A stretch of DNA of 54,974 bases from Solirubrobacterales bacterium (GTDB lineage: Bacteria > Actinomycetota > Thermoleophilia > Solirubrobacterales > JACPNS01): NCBI GenBank assembly GCA_016185345.1, contig JACPNS010000016.1:1-54974 (forward strand). Direction: 5' to 3'. The translations under genes were made by a program, and so were the position numbers. Position 1 is the first letter of the stretch; every line of letters begins with the position of its first letter. Shown here one piece after another: positions 43,104 through 51,380 of this stretch. Under the pieces are notes generated by a model. It worked only from the letters and a program-made list of their open reading frames with translations, did no database searches and was not told where the DNA came from.

Positions 43104-44000
43104 ATGAATGACGCGCAGCGAGAGTCGCCGGACACGCTTTCCTTCGACGAGGCCAGTCGGGTCGAAGGCCGAGAGCGGCACTACACCGCCACCGTTCATC
43201 CGAGCTGGGACGGGCCGCTGACCACGCATGGAGGCCTGCTCGCAGCGCTCACGTTGAACGCGATCGACGCAGAGATCAATCGCGACGACGTGCTTGAGCC
43301 GCGCTCTCTCACGTGTCACTACTTGCGGCCGCCGCGGCACGGTCCGATTGAGATATTTGTCGATCCGCTCCGCCGCGGACGACGTTTTGCCTCGTCTCGC
43401 GCCACGATCTCGCAGGGCGGAAAACCCTGCATCGCAGCGCTGGCCACGCACTCGGCGCGAGACCTTCCCGAGGTTGACGCCTGGGCCCTCTCACCTCCCA
43501 AAGTCGCCCCGCCGCCCGCGCGTGAAGACCCACCGATCTCGTTCGAGGAAGTCATGGCGGGGGGAGAGGGTTGGTTTGAAATGCCCGAAGGGATCGCAGC
43601 TTTCTTCCATCGTTTCCTCCTGGCGCCGCGCTTTGGGCATGCGCCCTTCGCAGGTCCGCCAGTCGACCCCGAGGTCGGAACGTCAAACGGTGGATGGATC
43701 GCAACTCGACAGCCACGTCCGATCGACGTCAGCTGGTTGCTCTTCATGGTTGACGCACTTTGGCCCTCGATTTTCCAGCCGATCAGAACGCCGATAATCG
43801 CGCCGACCCTCGACCTGACCACCCACATTCGAGCTTCGATTCCGCCAGGGGGATTGCCCGACCAGCCGCTGCTCGTGCACAACCTCACCCGAGCGGTCGC
43901 GGGAGGACTTTCGGACTCCGATTCATTCGTTTATGGAGTCGACGGCACACTGCTCGCGCAGGCTCGTCAGTTGCAACTCGTGGCGCCTATGGAAGTCTGA
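43104..44000 (+). CDS. TesB-like acyl-CoA thioesterase
   Basis: A 298-aa double-hotdog protein. The N-terminal half has THGGLLAALTLNAIDAEI and SLTCHYLRPPRHGPIEI, and the C-terminal half DVSWLLFMVDALWPSIF and LDLTTHIRASIPP, the TesB/ThioEst pattern. It probably hydrolyses acyl-CoAs; chain length is not evident. The ATG at 43104 gives NDAQRESPDTLSFDEAS and lies 8 nt after TATCGT, whereas the longer frame to 43038 overlaps the rlpA-like gene. 51 nt separate it from the next gene. Confidence 0.87.
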   Translation: MNDAQRESPDTLSFDEASRVEGRERHYTATVHPSWDGPLTTHGGLLAALTLNAIDAEINRDDVLEPRSLTCHYLRPPRHGPIEIFVDPLRRGRRFASSRATISQGGKPCIAALATHSARDLPEVDAWALSPPKVAPPPAREDPPISFEEVMAGGEGWFEMPEGIAAFFHRFLLAPRFGHAPFAGPPVDPEVGTSNGGWIATRQPRPIDVSWLLFMVDALWPSIFQPIRTPIIAPTLDLTTHIRASIPPGGLPDQPLLVHNLTRAVAGGLSDSDSFVYGVDGTLLAQARQLQLVAPMEV

Positions 44001-44051
44001 GTTCGATTGCGGCATAATGCCGGAATTGGAGCCGACCCACAAACCTTCGGC

Positions 44052-44798
44052 ATGACGCCGCCGCAGCCAACGCAGATCGGCCTCAGGGAGGGCGTCACCA
44101 CGCTGCTCTTTGATCTGGACGGGGTTATCACCAAGACCGCGGTCGTGCACTCCGCGGCTTGGAAGGAAATGTTCGACGCGTTCCTCGCGACGCAGGACGA
44201 TCAGCCTCCGTTTGATCCTCGCGTCGACTACGACAAGTACGTCGACGGCAAGCCACGCTACGACGGCGTGCGTTCATTTCTGGCCTCTCGCGGGATCACA
44301 TTGCCGGACGGCAATCCGTCAGATCCACCTGACACTCAGACGGTCAGCGGCCTGGGCAATCGCAAGAACGTCCTGGTCAGCGCCCTGATCGAGCGTGACG
44401 GCGTCGAGGCCTATCCGGGGACGGTCAAGTACCTCGAGGCCGCCAAGGCGGCTGGCTTCCGGATGGCAGTCGTTTCGTCGAGCGCGAACTGCCGGGCAAT
44501 TCTCGAGAGCTGCAACCTGGTCGATGACTTCGAGGAGATCATGGACGGGGTGGTGGCCGCCGAGCGCGGGATCAAAGGCAAGCCCGCGCCAGACACATTC
44601 CTCGCCGCCGCCGGGACGCTCGGCGCGGACGCTTCTCAGGCAGTCGTCTTTGAGGACGCGCTCGCCGGCGTGGAGGCTGGGCGCGCAGGCGGCTTTGGTC
44701 TGGTCGTCGGAGTCGATCGCGTCGGTCAGGCAGAGGCACTGAAAGAACACGGGGCGGACATCGTTGTTGACGATCTTGAGGAGTTGATTCCCACGTGA
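44052..44798 (+). CDS. HAD-family beta-phosphoglucomutase-like protein
   Basis: The 248-aa HAD hydrolase-fold protein has motif I LLFDLDGVITKTA (nucleophile and acid/base Asp), a helical cap domain, motif II VVSSSANCRAI, the Lys in GIKGKPAPDTFL and motif IV VVFEDALAGVEAGRAGGFG. Such proteins next to a GH65 phosphorylase act as beta-phosphoglucomutase, converting beta-glucose-1-phosphate to glucose-6-phosphate. The ATG at 44052 is likely; a TTG at 44007 is also in frame. The stop overlaps the start of the GH65 gene. Confidence 0.88.
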   Translation: MTPPQPTQIGLREGVTTLLFDLDGVITKTAVVHSAAWKEMFDAFLATQDDQPPFDPRVDYDKYVDGKPRYDGVRSFLASRGITLPDGNPSDPPDTQTVSGLGNRKNVLVSALIERDGVEAYPGTVKYLEAAKAAGFRMAVVSSSANCRAILESCNLVDDFEEIMDGVVAAERGIKGKPAPDTFLAAAGTLGADASQAVVFEDALAGVEAGRAGGFGLVVGVDRVGQAEALKEHGADIVVDDLEELIPT

Positions 44799-47233
44799 TG
44801 GGCGAAAAGCCAGCCATGCAGATTGACCCGTGGGCGCTGCGCGAGACCGAGCTGCGCATCGGTGCACTTGCCCAGACCGAAACGCTATTCGCCCTCTCAA
44901 ACGGTCATATCGGCATGCGCGGAAACCTTGACGAAGGCGAGCCGACCGGGCAGATCGGAACCTTCCTCAACGGCGTGTATGAGATCCGGCCTCTGCCGCA
45001 TGCCGAAACTGCCTACGGCTACCCGGAGGCCGGCGAGACAGTCGTATCGGTCCCCAACGGCAAGCTGATTCGCCTGCTGGTCGACGACGAACTGATGGAC
45101 TCCCGCTACGGCGAGGTCCTGCGTCACGAGCGCGTCCTCGATTTCCGTGAGGGCGTATTGCGCCGCGTGATGCACTGGCGCTCGCCGACAGGACAGGAAG
45201 TGATCGTCGAGTCCGAACGGATCGTGTCGCTGCGGCAGCGCGGCGCCGCTGCAATCCGTTACCGCGTCACGCCTGTGAACAAGGACATGCAGCTGGTCGT
45301 CCAATCAGAGCTTGTCGCCAACGGCGATGAAGGGGGAGAGCACCACGACCCCTCCGATCCGCGCATGGCTGCCGTGCTTGACAGGCCGCTCCAGAGCGAG
45401 GAACACTTTTTGCATGCCGAAATGGCGATGCTGATTCACCGGACAGAGAACAGCGGTTTGCGGGTCGCTGCGGCGATGGACCACGTGATCACGGGGCCCG
45501 ATGACATGTACGTCGAGGGCGAAACCGGTCCGGACATCGGTCGGCTCACGGTGACCGCCAAGATCGCTGCCGGCCAGACGCTCGAAGTCCTCAAGTACCT
45601 CGCATATGGCTGGTCGGGGAGGCGCTCGATCTCGTCGGTACGCGCCCAGGTTCGCGGCAATCTCTCCGAGGCTCGCCATACCGGATGGGACGGACTTGTC
45701 TCCGGCCAGAAGGAATTCCTCGCGGAGTTCTGGGACAACGCGGACGTGATCGTCGAAGGCGATCACGAGATGCAACAGGCCGTGCGCTTCGCGCTGTTTC
45801 ACCTGCTCCAGGCCAGCGCGCGCGGGGAGCGCCGCGCGATCCCAGCGAAGGGCTTGACCGGATCTGGTTACGACGGCCACGCCTTCTGGGATACCGAGAC
45901 CTTCGTGCTTCCCGTCCTTACCTACACCTGGCCGATGGCCGCGCGCGACGCGCTGCACTGGCGCCATGCGACGCTAAACATGGCGCGCGAGCGCGCCCAA
46001 CAACTCAACCTCGCGGGCGCGACTTTCCCCTGGCGCACGATTGCCGGGCGTGAGTGCTCGGGCTATTGGCCTGCAAGCACGGCTGCGTTTCACGTCTCGG
46101 CCGACGTCTCCGACGCCGTGCTCCGGTACGTCAAGGCAACCGGAGACGAAGAGTTCCACCGCGAGGTCGGCGTACCAATCTTGATCGAAACTGCGCGCAT
46201 GTGGCACCAGCTCGGGGCTTTCGACACGACCGGGCAGTTCCGAATTGCCGGCGTCACCGGCCCGGACGAGTACAGCGCGATCGTCGACAACAACGTCTAC
46301 ACGAATTTGATGGCCGCGCGCAACCTTCGCGGAGCCGCAGTCGCGGCTGCGAAGTTCCCAGAAGACGCGGCCCTGCTCCACGTCACGCCGGAAGAGCCGG
46401 GCGAATGGATCCACGCGGCAGACACAATGCACATTCCCTTCGACGAGGCGCAACAGGTGCATCCGCAGGCCGACAACTTCACGCACCACGAAATGTGGCC
46501 GTTCGACGACATGGATGAGTCGGACTACCCGCTGATGCTCAACTACCCGTATTTCGATCTCTACCGCAAGCAAGTCGTGAAGCAGGCTGACCTCGTCCTT
46601 GCGCTTTTCACGAATGGCGACTACTTCACGCCCGATGAAAAGCGACGCAATTTTGAGTACTACGAGGGGGTGACCGTCCGCGACTCATCGCTTTCTGCAT
46701 GCGGACAAGGCATTATCGCGGCCGAAACCGGCCACCTTGATCTTGCCTGGCAGTACCTGCAGGAGACGGCGCTCGTAGACCTGCACAACCTCGCGCACAA
46801 CACCAGCGCTGGATTACACCTCGCAGCAACGGCCGGCACGTGGCTCGGCCTGGTCTGCGGATTCGGCGGATTTCGTGACTACTACGACATTCCGTTCTTT
46901 GCGCCACGGCTTCCGAAGAACCTTTCGCGCCTCGCTTTTTATCTCAGGCTCGGAGAGAGCACGTTGCGCGTTGACGTCTCTCAAGCGGAGGCGACTTACA
47001 CGCTGCCCCGCGGAAGCATCGTTGACTTCACTCATTTCGGCGATCGGCACACCTTGACCACTGGCGATTCGATCACGCTTCCGATCGAAGCGATCGCTCG
47101 GCCGGCGACGGTGCACCAGCCCAAGGGCAGGGCTCCCGACGAAATCAAGACGACCGGCACGCACCTCGACGAGACCGGCGCATTGCTGGAGGTCGAGGGC
47201 GACTACCCACACCAGACTGGCACCGCCGTTTAG
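44798..47233 (+). CDS. GH65 family disaccharide phosphorylase (maltose/trehalose/kojibiose type)
   Basis: The 811-aa protein matches GH65 inverting phosphorylases. It has the N-terminal beta-sandwich (LFALSNGHIGMRGNLDEGEP), an (alpha/alpha)6 barrel with YDGHAFWDTETFVLPVLTYT, the catalytic acid Glu491 in VTGPDEYSAIVDNNVYTN, and the phosphate-site DSSLSACGQGIIAAE. It would cleave an alpha-linked glucose disaccharide with phosphate to glucose and beta-glucose-1-phosphate, used by the HAD protein upstream. The exact disaccharide cannot be read from the sequence. ATG 44798 shares its A with the HAD TGA. The TAG stop overlaps the opposite gene by 4 nt. Confidence 0.92.
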   Translation: MGEKPAMQIDPWALRETELRIGALAQTETLFALSNGHIGMRGNLDEGEPTGQIGTFLNGVYEIRPLPHAETAYGYPEAGETVVSVPNGKLIRLLVDDELMDSRYGEVLRHERVLDFREGVLRRVMHWRSPTGQEVIVESERIVSLRQRGAAAIRYRVTPVNKDMQLVVQSELVANGDEGGEHHDPSDPRMAAVLDRPLQSEEHFLHAEMAMLIHRTENSGLRVAAAMDHVITGPDDMYVEGETGPDIGRLTVTAKIAAGQTLEVLKYLAYGWSGRRSISSVRAQVRGNLSEARHTGWDGLVSGQKEFLAEFWDNADVIVEGDHEMQQAVRFALFHLLQASARGERRAIPAKGLTGSGYDGHAFWDTETFVLPVLTYTWPMAARDALHWRHATLNMARERAQQLNLAGATFPWRTIAGRECSGYWPASTAAFHVSADVSDAVLRYVKATGDEEFHREVGVPILIETARMWHQLGAFDTTGQFRIAGVTGPDEYSAIVDNNVYTNLMAARNLRGAAVAAAKFPEDAALLHVTPEEPGEWIHAADTMHIPFDEAQQVHPQADNFTHHEMWPFDDMDESDYPLMLNYPYFDLYRKQVVKQADLVLALFTNGDYFTPDEKRRNFEYYEGVTVRDSSLSACGQGIIAAETGHLDLAWQYLQETALVDLHNLAHNTSAGLHLAATAGTWLGLVCGFGGFRDYYDIPFFAPRLPKNLSRLAFYLRLGESTLRVDVSQAEATYTLPRGSIVDFTHFGDRHTLTTGDSITLPIEAIARPATVHQPKGRAPDEIKTTGTHLDETGALLEVEGDYPHQTGTAV

Positions 47234-47595
47234 CGTCCAACCGGGTCGAAGGAGATCGGCCCGCGTTGACCGAAGTCGGCGCGCGGGTCGCCGAGCGTCT
47301 CGATCGGCAGAGCGGTGAATATCTGGGGGCGGCCGTTTGCCCGGAAGGCGATGTCGACGCCATCGTTGGCCCGGTATGTGTTGCCGATGCCAAGGAACAT
47401 CGACAGCCAACGCCAGAAGCCCAGCCTGCCCTCGCGGACGAGTACGGCCTTGAAGATCAGGTGGCGACCGTTGACAACGTAGTCCGGTCCGCGCTCTTGC
47501 TCGATCCCATTGACGAAGACCTGAAACGGCGGCGAGAGCCCCTCTGGCAGCTCGACGCGAGCACCGGGTTCGAATGTCACGGTGTCGAACGTCAT
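47230..47595 (-). CDS. Small conserved-looking protein of unknown function
   Basis: The 121-aa protein starts MTFDTVTFEPGARVELPEG and has no signal peptide. A Trp-rich stretch, LGFWRWLSMFLGIGNTY, might touch the membrane but is short. I do not recognise the family. It begins 7 nt after TAGTCT without an SD sequence, the same promoter-to-start layout as the next gene upstream. It converges on the GH65 gene with a 4-nt stop overlap. Confidence 0.75.
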   Translation of the reverse strand: MTFDTVTFEPGARVELPEGLSPPFQVFVNGIEQERGPDYVVNGRHLIFKAVLVREGRLGFWRWLSMFLGIGNTYRANDGVDIAFRANGRPQIFTALPIETLGDPRADFGQRGPISFDPVGR

Positions 47596-47602
47596 GCTTT
47601 AC

Positions 47603-47608
47603 AGACTA
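47603..47608 (-). promoter_or_regulatory. Candidate -10 (TAGTCT) for the gene at 47230
   Basis: Minus-strand TAGTCT ends 7 nt before the ATG at 47595 and lies in the short gap after the DoxX-like gene. Confidence 0.5.
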
Positions 47609-47609
47609 G

Positions 47610-47855
47610 TTAGGAATTCTTCGCGCCGTTGAAGGCGAGCCAGCCGGTGTAGGCACCGAGGCCGAGAAATCCAAGTTTGCGGGACTTCTGCATGGCGATC
47701 GAGGCGCCGAGCACGGTCTCGATCGCGCCGTTGCGCATGATCCAGTCGTCTGTGTCCTCGGGGAACGCAACCTTTGTGAGCTCCTTGAACATCTGTGGCG
47801 CAATGAAGTGAGCGATGCCTGTGAGAGCGATGAGAAGGCCTGTGATTCGAAGCAT
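47610..47855 (-). CDS. Small membrane protein, DoxX-like
   Basis: This 81-aa protein reads MLRITGLLIALTGIAHFIAP, then FKELTKVAFPEDTDDWIMRNGAIETVLGAS and a second hydrophobic stretch, KLGFLGLGAYTGWLAF. The pattern of a helix, an AHF/P motif and RNG..ET resembles short DoxX/DUF4267-like actinobacterial membrane proteins, but this is only a loose match. ATG 47855 is chosen because TAGTCT ends 7 nt upstream; the 43-residue in-frame extension looks non-coding. Confidence 0.7.
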   Translation of the reverse strand: MLRITGLLIALTGIAHFIAPQMFKELTKVAFPEDTDDWIMRNGAIETVLGASIAMQKSRKLGFLGLGAYTGWLAFNGAKNS

Positions 47856-47862
47856 GGGTTGC

Positions 47863-47868
47863 AGACTA
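47863..47868 (-). promoter_or_regulatory. Candidate -10 (TAGTCT) for the DoxX-like gene
   Basis: Minus-strand TAGTCT ends 7 nt before the ATG at 47855. The hexamer and spacing are identical to those of the next gene downstream. Confidence 0.5.
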
Positions 47869-48051
47869 GCGATCGCGGTCGAGCACCACCACCGCGACCA
47901 GCGCGGGGAGCAGGGCACCCCCCGCGTATCGTTCTCGGGCGAATTGTGTCGCATCTCACGCAACGAATGCGCGAAAGTAGTCAAGCTGAAAAGGTGAAGG
48001 CAGCAGGGGACTAAAGCCTTTGGCAGTAGGTATCGATGAGTAGGAACACTT

Positions 48052-49164
48052 ATGGCACTCGGCTATCTACGAAACTCTCCGCGCAGAATCACACGAGGAC
48101 TGCTCGACTCGCAGTTCGTGGAATCGCTCGTGTCCCCGAACCCGGTCGAGCGGTACATCGGCCTGCTCGATCCGACGTGGTCGCGTCGAGACGTCCGAGC
48201 GGAGGTCGTTGGCGTTGATCGACAAACGCCGCGCAGCGTCACGCTGACACTGCAACCGAACTCCAACTGGGCTGGCTTCGTGCCCGGCCAGCATGTCGGC
48301 CTGACCGTCGAGATCGATGGAGTTCTGACCACGCGTTACTACTCGCCGGCGAGCCGGCCGGCAGACAAACGTCTTGAGCTGACGATTTCCGCCCACCCTG
48401 CGGGCAAAGTCTCCAACTTCCTTGTCAAGAACGCTCGCGTTGGCATGATCCTTGGCCTCTCGCCGGCCGAGGGGGAATTTGTGTTGCCAAGCAGCCCTCC
48501 GGGCGAACTACTGCTGATCAGCGGCGGGAGCGGAATCACCCCGATGATGTCGATTCTGCGAACGCTGTTGGGTGATGAACACGCCGCTCCGATCACCTTC
48601 CTCCACTACGCACGCACCGGCCGCGACGCCCTGTACCGCGAAGAGCTCGAGCGGCTCGCTGCCGAATACGAGAATTTGAACCTGGTCACCGTGCTGACGC
48701 GCGAAACGGGCCCGAAGCTCATCTCCGGCCGCCTCAGTCGCGAGCAGCTCAAGTCGATCCATGGCGATCATGCGAACGCAGAAGCGTATGTCTGCGGCCC
48801 GGAGTCGTTGATCGCGGCAGCAGAGTCAATCTGGTCACAGGATCAGCTCGAAGACAAGCTGCACACGGAACTCTTTTCGCTCCCGGAACCGCTTGTCGTG
48901 ACCGAAGACGCCGTCGGCAGCGTGCGCTTCACAAAGAGCGGGGTGGAGGTGGCCAACGATGGCCAGTCACTGCTGGTCCAGGCGGAGCAGGGCGGCCTCT
49001 CGCCAAGGCACGGTTGTCGCATGGGTATTTGCCATACGTGCGTCTGCCGCCTCGAGAGTGGAACGGTCCGAAACGTACGCACCGGAGAAGTCAAGACAGT
49101 CAGCAACGAGCTTGTGCAGATCTGCGTCAATGCGCCGGTCGGCGACATGGAAATCGATCTCTAG
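48052..49164 (+). CDS. Ferredoxin-type reductase, desaturase electron donor (Rv3230c-like)
   Basis: A 370-aa flavin/iron-sulfur oxidoreductase. Domains in order: FAD-binding barrel with TRYYSPASRP (about 100), NAD(P)-binding domain with LISGGSGITPMMSILRTLL (about 155) and YVCGPESLI, and a C-terminal plant-type [2Fe-2S] domain with CRMGICHTC plus a distant Cys in QICVNAPVGD. It very probably passes electrons from NAD(P)H to the acyl desaturase encoded 15 nt downstream, as Rv3230c does for DesA3. TAGGA before the ATG could serve as SD. Confidence 0.92.
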   Translation: MALGYLRNSPRRITRGLLDSQFVESLVSPNPVERYIGLLDPTWSRRDVRAEVVGVDRQTPRSVTLTLQPNSNWAGFVPGQHVGLTVEIDGVLTTRYYSPASRPADKRLELTISAHPAGKVSNFLVKNARVGMILGLSPAEGEFVLPSSPPGELLLISGGSGITPMMSILRTLLGDEHAAPITFLHYARTGRDALYREELERLAAEYENLNLVTVLTRETGPKLISGRLSREQLKSIHGDHANAEAYVCGPESLIAAAESIWSQDQLEDKLHTELFSLPEPLVVTEDAVGSVRFTKSGVEVANDGQSLLVQAEQGGLSPRHGCRMGICHTCVCRLESGTVRNVRTGEVKTVSNELVQICVNAPVGDMEIDL

Positions 49165-49179
49165 AGAAGGAGTGGCAAG

Positions 49180-50268
49180 ATGCCCAAGTCAGCAACGAAG
49201 CAGGCCAACCCAATCACAGATCCCGAGTTTGAACTGACCCAGGAGCAGCTTGATCTGTTCGGCGAGGAGCTTGACGCACTGCGTGCTCGCGTCCTTGACG
49301 ACCTTGGTCAGCGCGACGCCGACTACATCAACAAGATTCTCAACGCGCAGCGCGGCTTTGAAGTCGCCGGCCGTGGAATGCTCTTCCTAAGTTTCATCCC
49401 GCCGGCGTGGATCGCCGGAACGGTTTCGCTCGGGATCTCCAAGATTCTCGACAACATGGAGATCGGGCACAACGTTATGCACGGCCAGTACGACTGGACC
49501 CAGGACCCGCGCCTGGACAGCACCCAGTTCGAATGGGACACAAGCTCGCCGTCGGTGAACTGGAAGGACTCCCACAACTACCAGCACCACACGCACACCA
49601 ACATCGTTGGCAAAGACCGCGACGTGGGCTACGGAATCCTTCGCATGTCGGAAGACCAGCCGTGGCATCCGTACTACCTCGGAAACCTTCTCTACGCTAC
49701 GCTCCTGATGACATTCTTCGAGTACGGCGTGGCGATGCACGACCTCGAGGTCGAGCGCATGGTCAGCGGCGAAATCTCGGTGACCGAAAAGCGTGAAGAG
49801 TTCGACCACATCTGGCGCAAAGTCCGCGACCAGGCGGTCAAGGATTACGTGCTCTTCCCGCTGCTCGCCGGCCCGATGGCTCCGGCCGTCCTGGCAGGAA
49901 ACTTCAGCGCGAACATCATCCGCAACATTTGGTCCTTCATGATCATCTTCTGCGGTCACTTCCCAGAAGGCGTCGAGGAGTTCACCGAAGAAGAGACTGC
50001 CAACGAGACGCGAGGTCAGTGGTACTACCGACAGATCCTTGGCTCAGCCAACCTGACTGGCGGCAAGATCTTCCACATCATGAGTGGCAACCTAAGCCAC
50101 CAGATCGAACACCACCTCTTCCCGGACATTCCGGCTCACCGTTACTCGGAGATCGCCGTGGAAGTCAAGGAGGCGTGCGCGCGCTTTGGGATCCCGTACA
50201 ATACGGGACCGCTGCCGAGGCAGTTCGGCAGCGTGGTCAAGAAGATCGCAAGACTCTCTCTCCCGTAG
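49180..50268 (+). CDS. Membrane fatty-acid desaturase (DesA3-like)
   Basis: A 362-aa di-iron acyl desaturase. The three histidine boxes are HNVMHGQYDW, HNYQHHTHTN and HQIEHHLFPD, with hydrophobic segments between (for example FSANIIRNIWSFMIIFCGHF). The closest characterised type is the mycobacterial stearoyl-CoA delta-9 desaturase DesA3, though regioselectivity is not readable here. AAGGAG lies 8 nt before the ATG. It is the second gene of a two-gene operon with its reductase. Confidence 0.93.
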   Translation: MPKSATKQANPITDPEFELTQEQLDLFGEELDALRARVLDDLGQRDADYINKILNAQRGFEVAGRGMLFLSFIPPAWIAGTVSLGISKILDNMEIGHNVMHGQYDWTQDPRLDSTQFEWDTSSPSVNWKDSHNYQHHTHTNIVGKDRDVGYGILRMSEDQPWHPYYLGNLLYATLLMTFFEYGVAMHDLEVERMVSGEISVTEKREEFDHIWRKVRDQAVKDYVLFPLLAGPMAPAVLAGNFSANIIRNIWSFMIIFCGHFPEGVEEFTEEETANETRGQWYYRQILGSANLTGGKIFHIMSGNLSHQIEHHLFPDIPAHRYSEIAVEVKEACARFGIPYNTGPLPRQFGSVVKKIARLSLP

Positions 50269-50340
50269 GCAGCGCTACTGCGGGTGGTGCGGCGACGAGA
50301 TCGATCTGCAGGTCCAGCGAGGGGTTTGGTTCGGCTGGCG

Positions 50341-50588
50341 TCATTCGTCGTCTCCCGCTTCCGCAAATTCCTCATCGCCGCCCGCAGCGTGGTCCGTGAG
50401 CGCGAGAACGCTTCGTCAAGGCTCAGCGGGCCGAGTGAGAAGCCGGGCACTTCGATGCCTTCCGTTGAGGTCGCCGCCATCGCGGCAGCTGGACGATCGG
50501 GATTCGGGACTGCGATTGCGACTCCAGACTGGTCGGCCACTTCCATTGCCTCTGTCGACCCTCTTGCGGTCAGTACGCCAGAATGCAT
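50341..50588 (-). pseudogene. C-terminal remnant of a DrrA-like ABC transporter ATPase
   Basis: Minus-strand reading gives the regulatory C-terminal segment of daunorubicin-resistance-type ABC ATPases: GVAIAVPNPDRPAAAMAATS and SLGPLSLDEAF. After one frame change exactly at the Phe, LALTDHAAGGDEEFAEAGDD follows and then TGA at 50341-50343. SLDE-F-LALT is the family's usual ending. The nucleotide-binding domain is absent: the region where it should begin is occupied by the methyltransferase gene on the other strand. It fills the 314-bp gap after the desaturase. Confidence 0.6.
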
Positions 50589-51380
50589 GCGCCCATGTCA
50601 GCTGCCCCTCCCGCACAACTCGTAAACGCGATCGCGGCGCGCCTTCGCGCGGCCGGCCTTCTCTACGCCGAGGATGAGGCGCGAATCTTGATCGAGGAGG
50701 CCGACGACAACAAGCAGCTGGCGGCGATGATCGAGCGTCGCAGCGCAGGAGAGCCCCTCCAGCAGATCCTTGGATGGGCATCCTTTGCCGGTCAACGTGT
50801 GTCAATTGCAGCTGGGGTGTTTGTTCCGCGCCGGCGGACTGAACTTCTCTTCTTGCAGGCCGCAAAATACACAGAACGGGGCGACGTCGTTCTTGACCTC
50901 TGCTGCGGTTCCGGCGCGATTGGCATGGCAGTTGTCTCGGGCAAGCGCGGAATCGAGTTGCACGCGACCGATATCGATCCAGTCGCGATCGAATGCGCGG
51001 ACAAGAATCTTGAGGGACTCGGCGCGATGACATACGTTGGCGACCTGTTCGAGCCGCTTCCAGTCGTGCTCCGCGGCAGAATCAACGTGCTTGTCGCAAA
51101 TGCCCCATACGTGCCGAGCGCCGCGATCGATGAGATGCCCGCCGAAGCGCGCGCACACGAAGCTAGAGCCGCCCTTGACGGGGGAGAAGACGGCCTGGAT
51201 TTCCATCGCCGAATCGCCGAAGAGGCGCCGGGCTGGATCAAGCGCAACGGTTGCTTGATGTTCGAGACCAGCGAGAGCCAGTCTGACGAATCCATGGCGA
51301 TCTGCCGCGCCCACGACCTGAAGCCCGAGCTTGTCACGTCGGATGAGTTCGAGGCGAACGTGGTCGTGGCCTGGCGCTAG
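50583..51380 (+). CDS. PrmC/HemK-related methyltransferase (putative protein-glutamine N5 type)
   Basis: A 265-aa SAM-dependent methyltransferase with motif I VVLDLCCGSGAIGMAV (about 100) and an NAPY tetrapeptide (LVANAPYVPS, about 174) where PrmC has NPPY. The helical N-terminal domain and GEPLQQILGWASFAGQRVSI are PrmC-like, while GVFVPRRRTELL and NAPY fit the PrmC-related subgroup of unknown substrate found in actinobacteria. It is thus probably not the release-factor methylase itself. ATG at 50583 or 50595 are both possible. It converges on the DUF2855 gene with a 4-nt overlap (CTAG). Confidence 0.85.
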   Translation: MHAPMSAAPPAQLVNAIAARLRAAGLLYAEDEARILIEEADDNKQLAAMIERRSAGEPLQQILGWASFAGQRVSIAAGVFVPRRRTELLFLQAAKYTERGDVVLDLCCGSGAIGMAVVSGKRGIELHATDIDPVAIECADKNLEGLGAMTYVGDLFEPLPVVLRGRINVLVANAPYVPSAAIDEMPAEARAHEARAALDGGEDGLDFHRRIAEEAPGWIKRNGCLMFETSESQSDESMAICRAHDLKPELVTSDEFEANVVVAWR

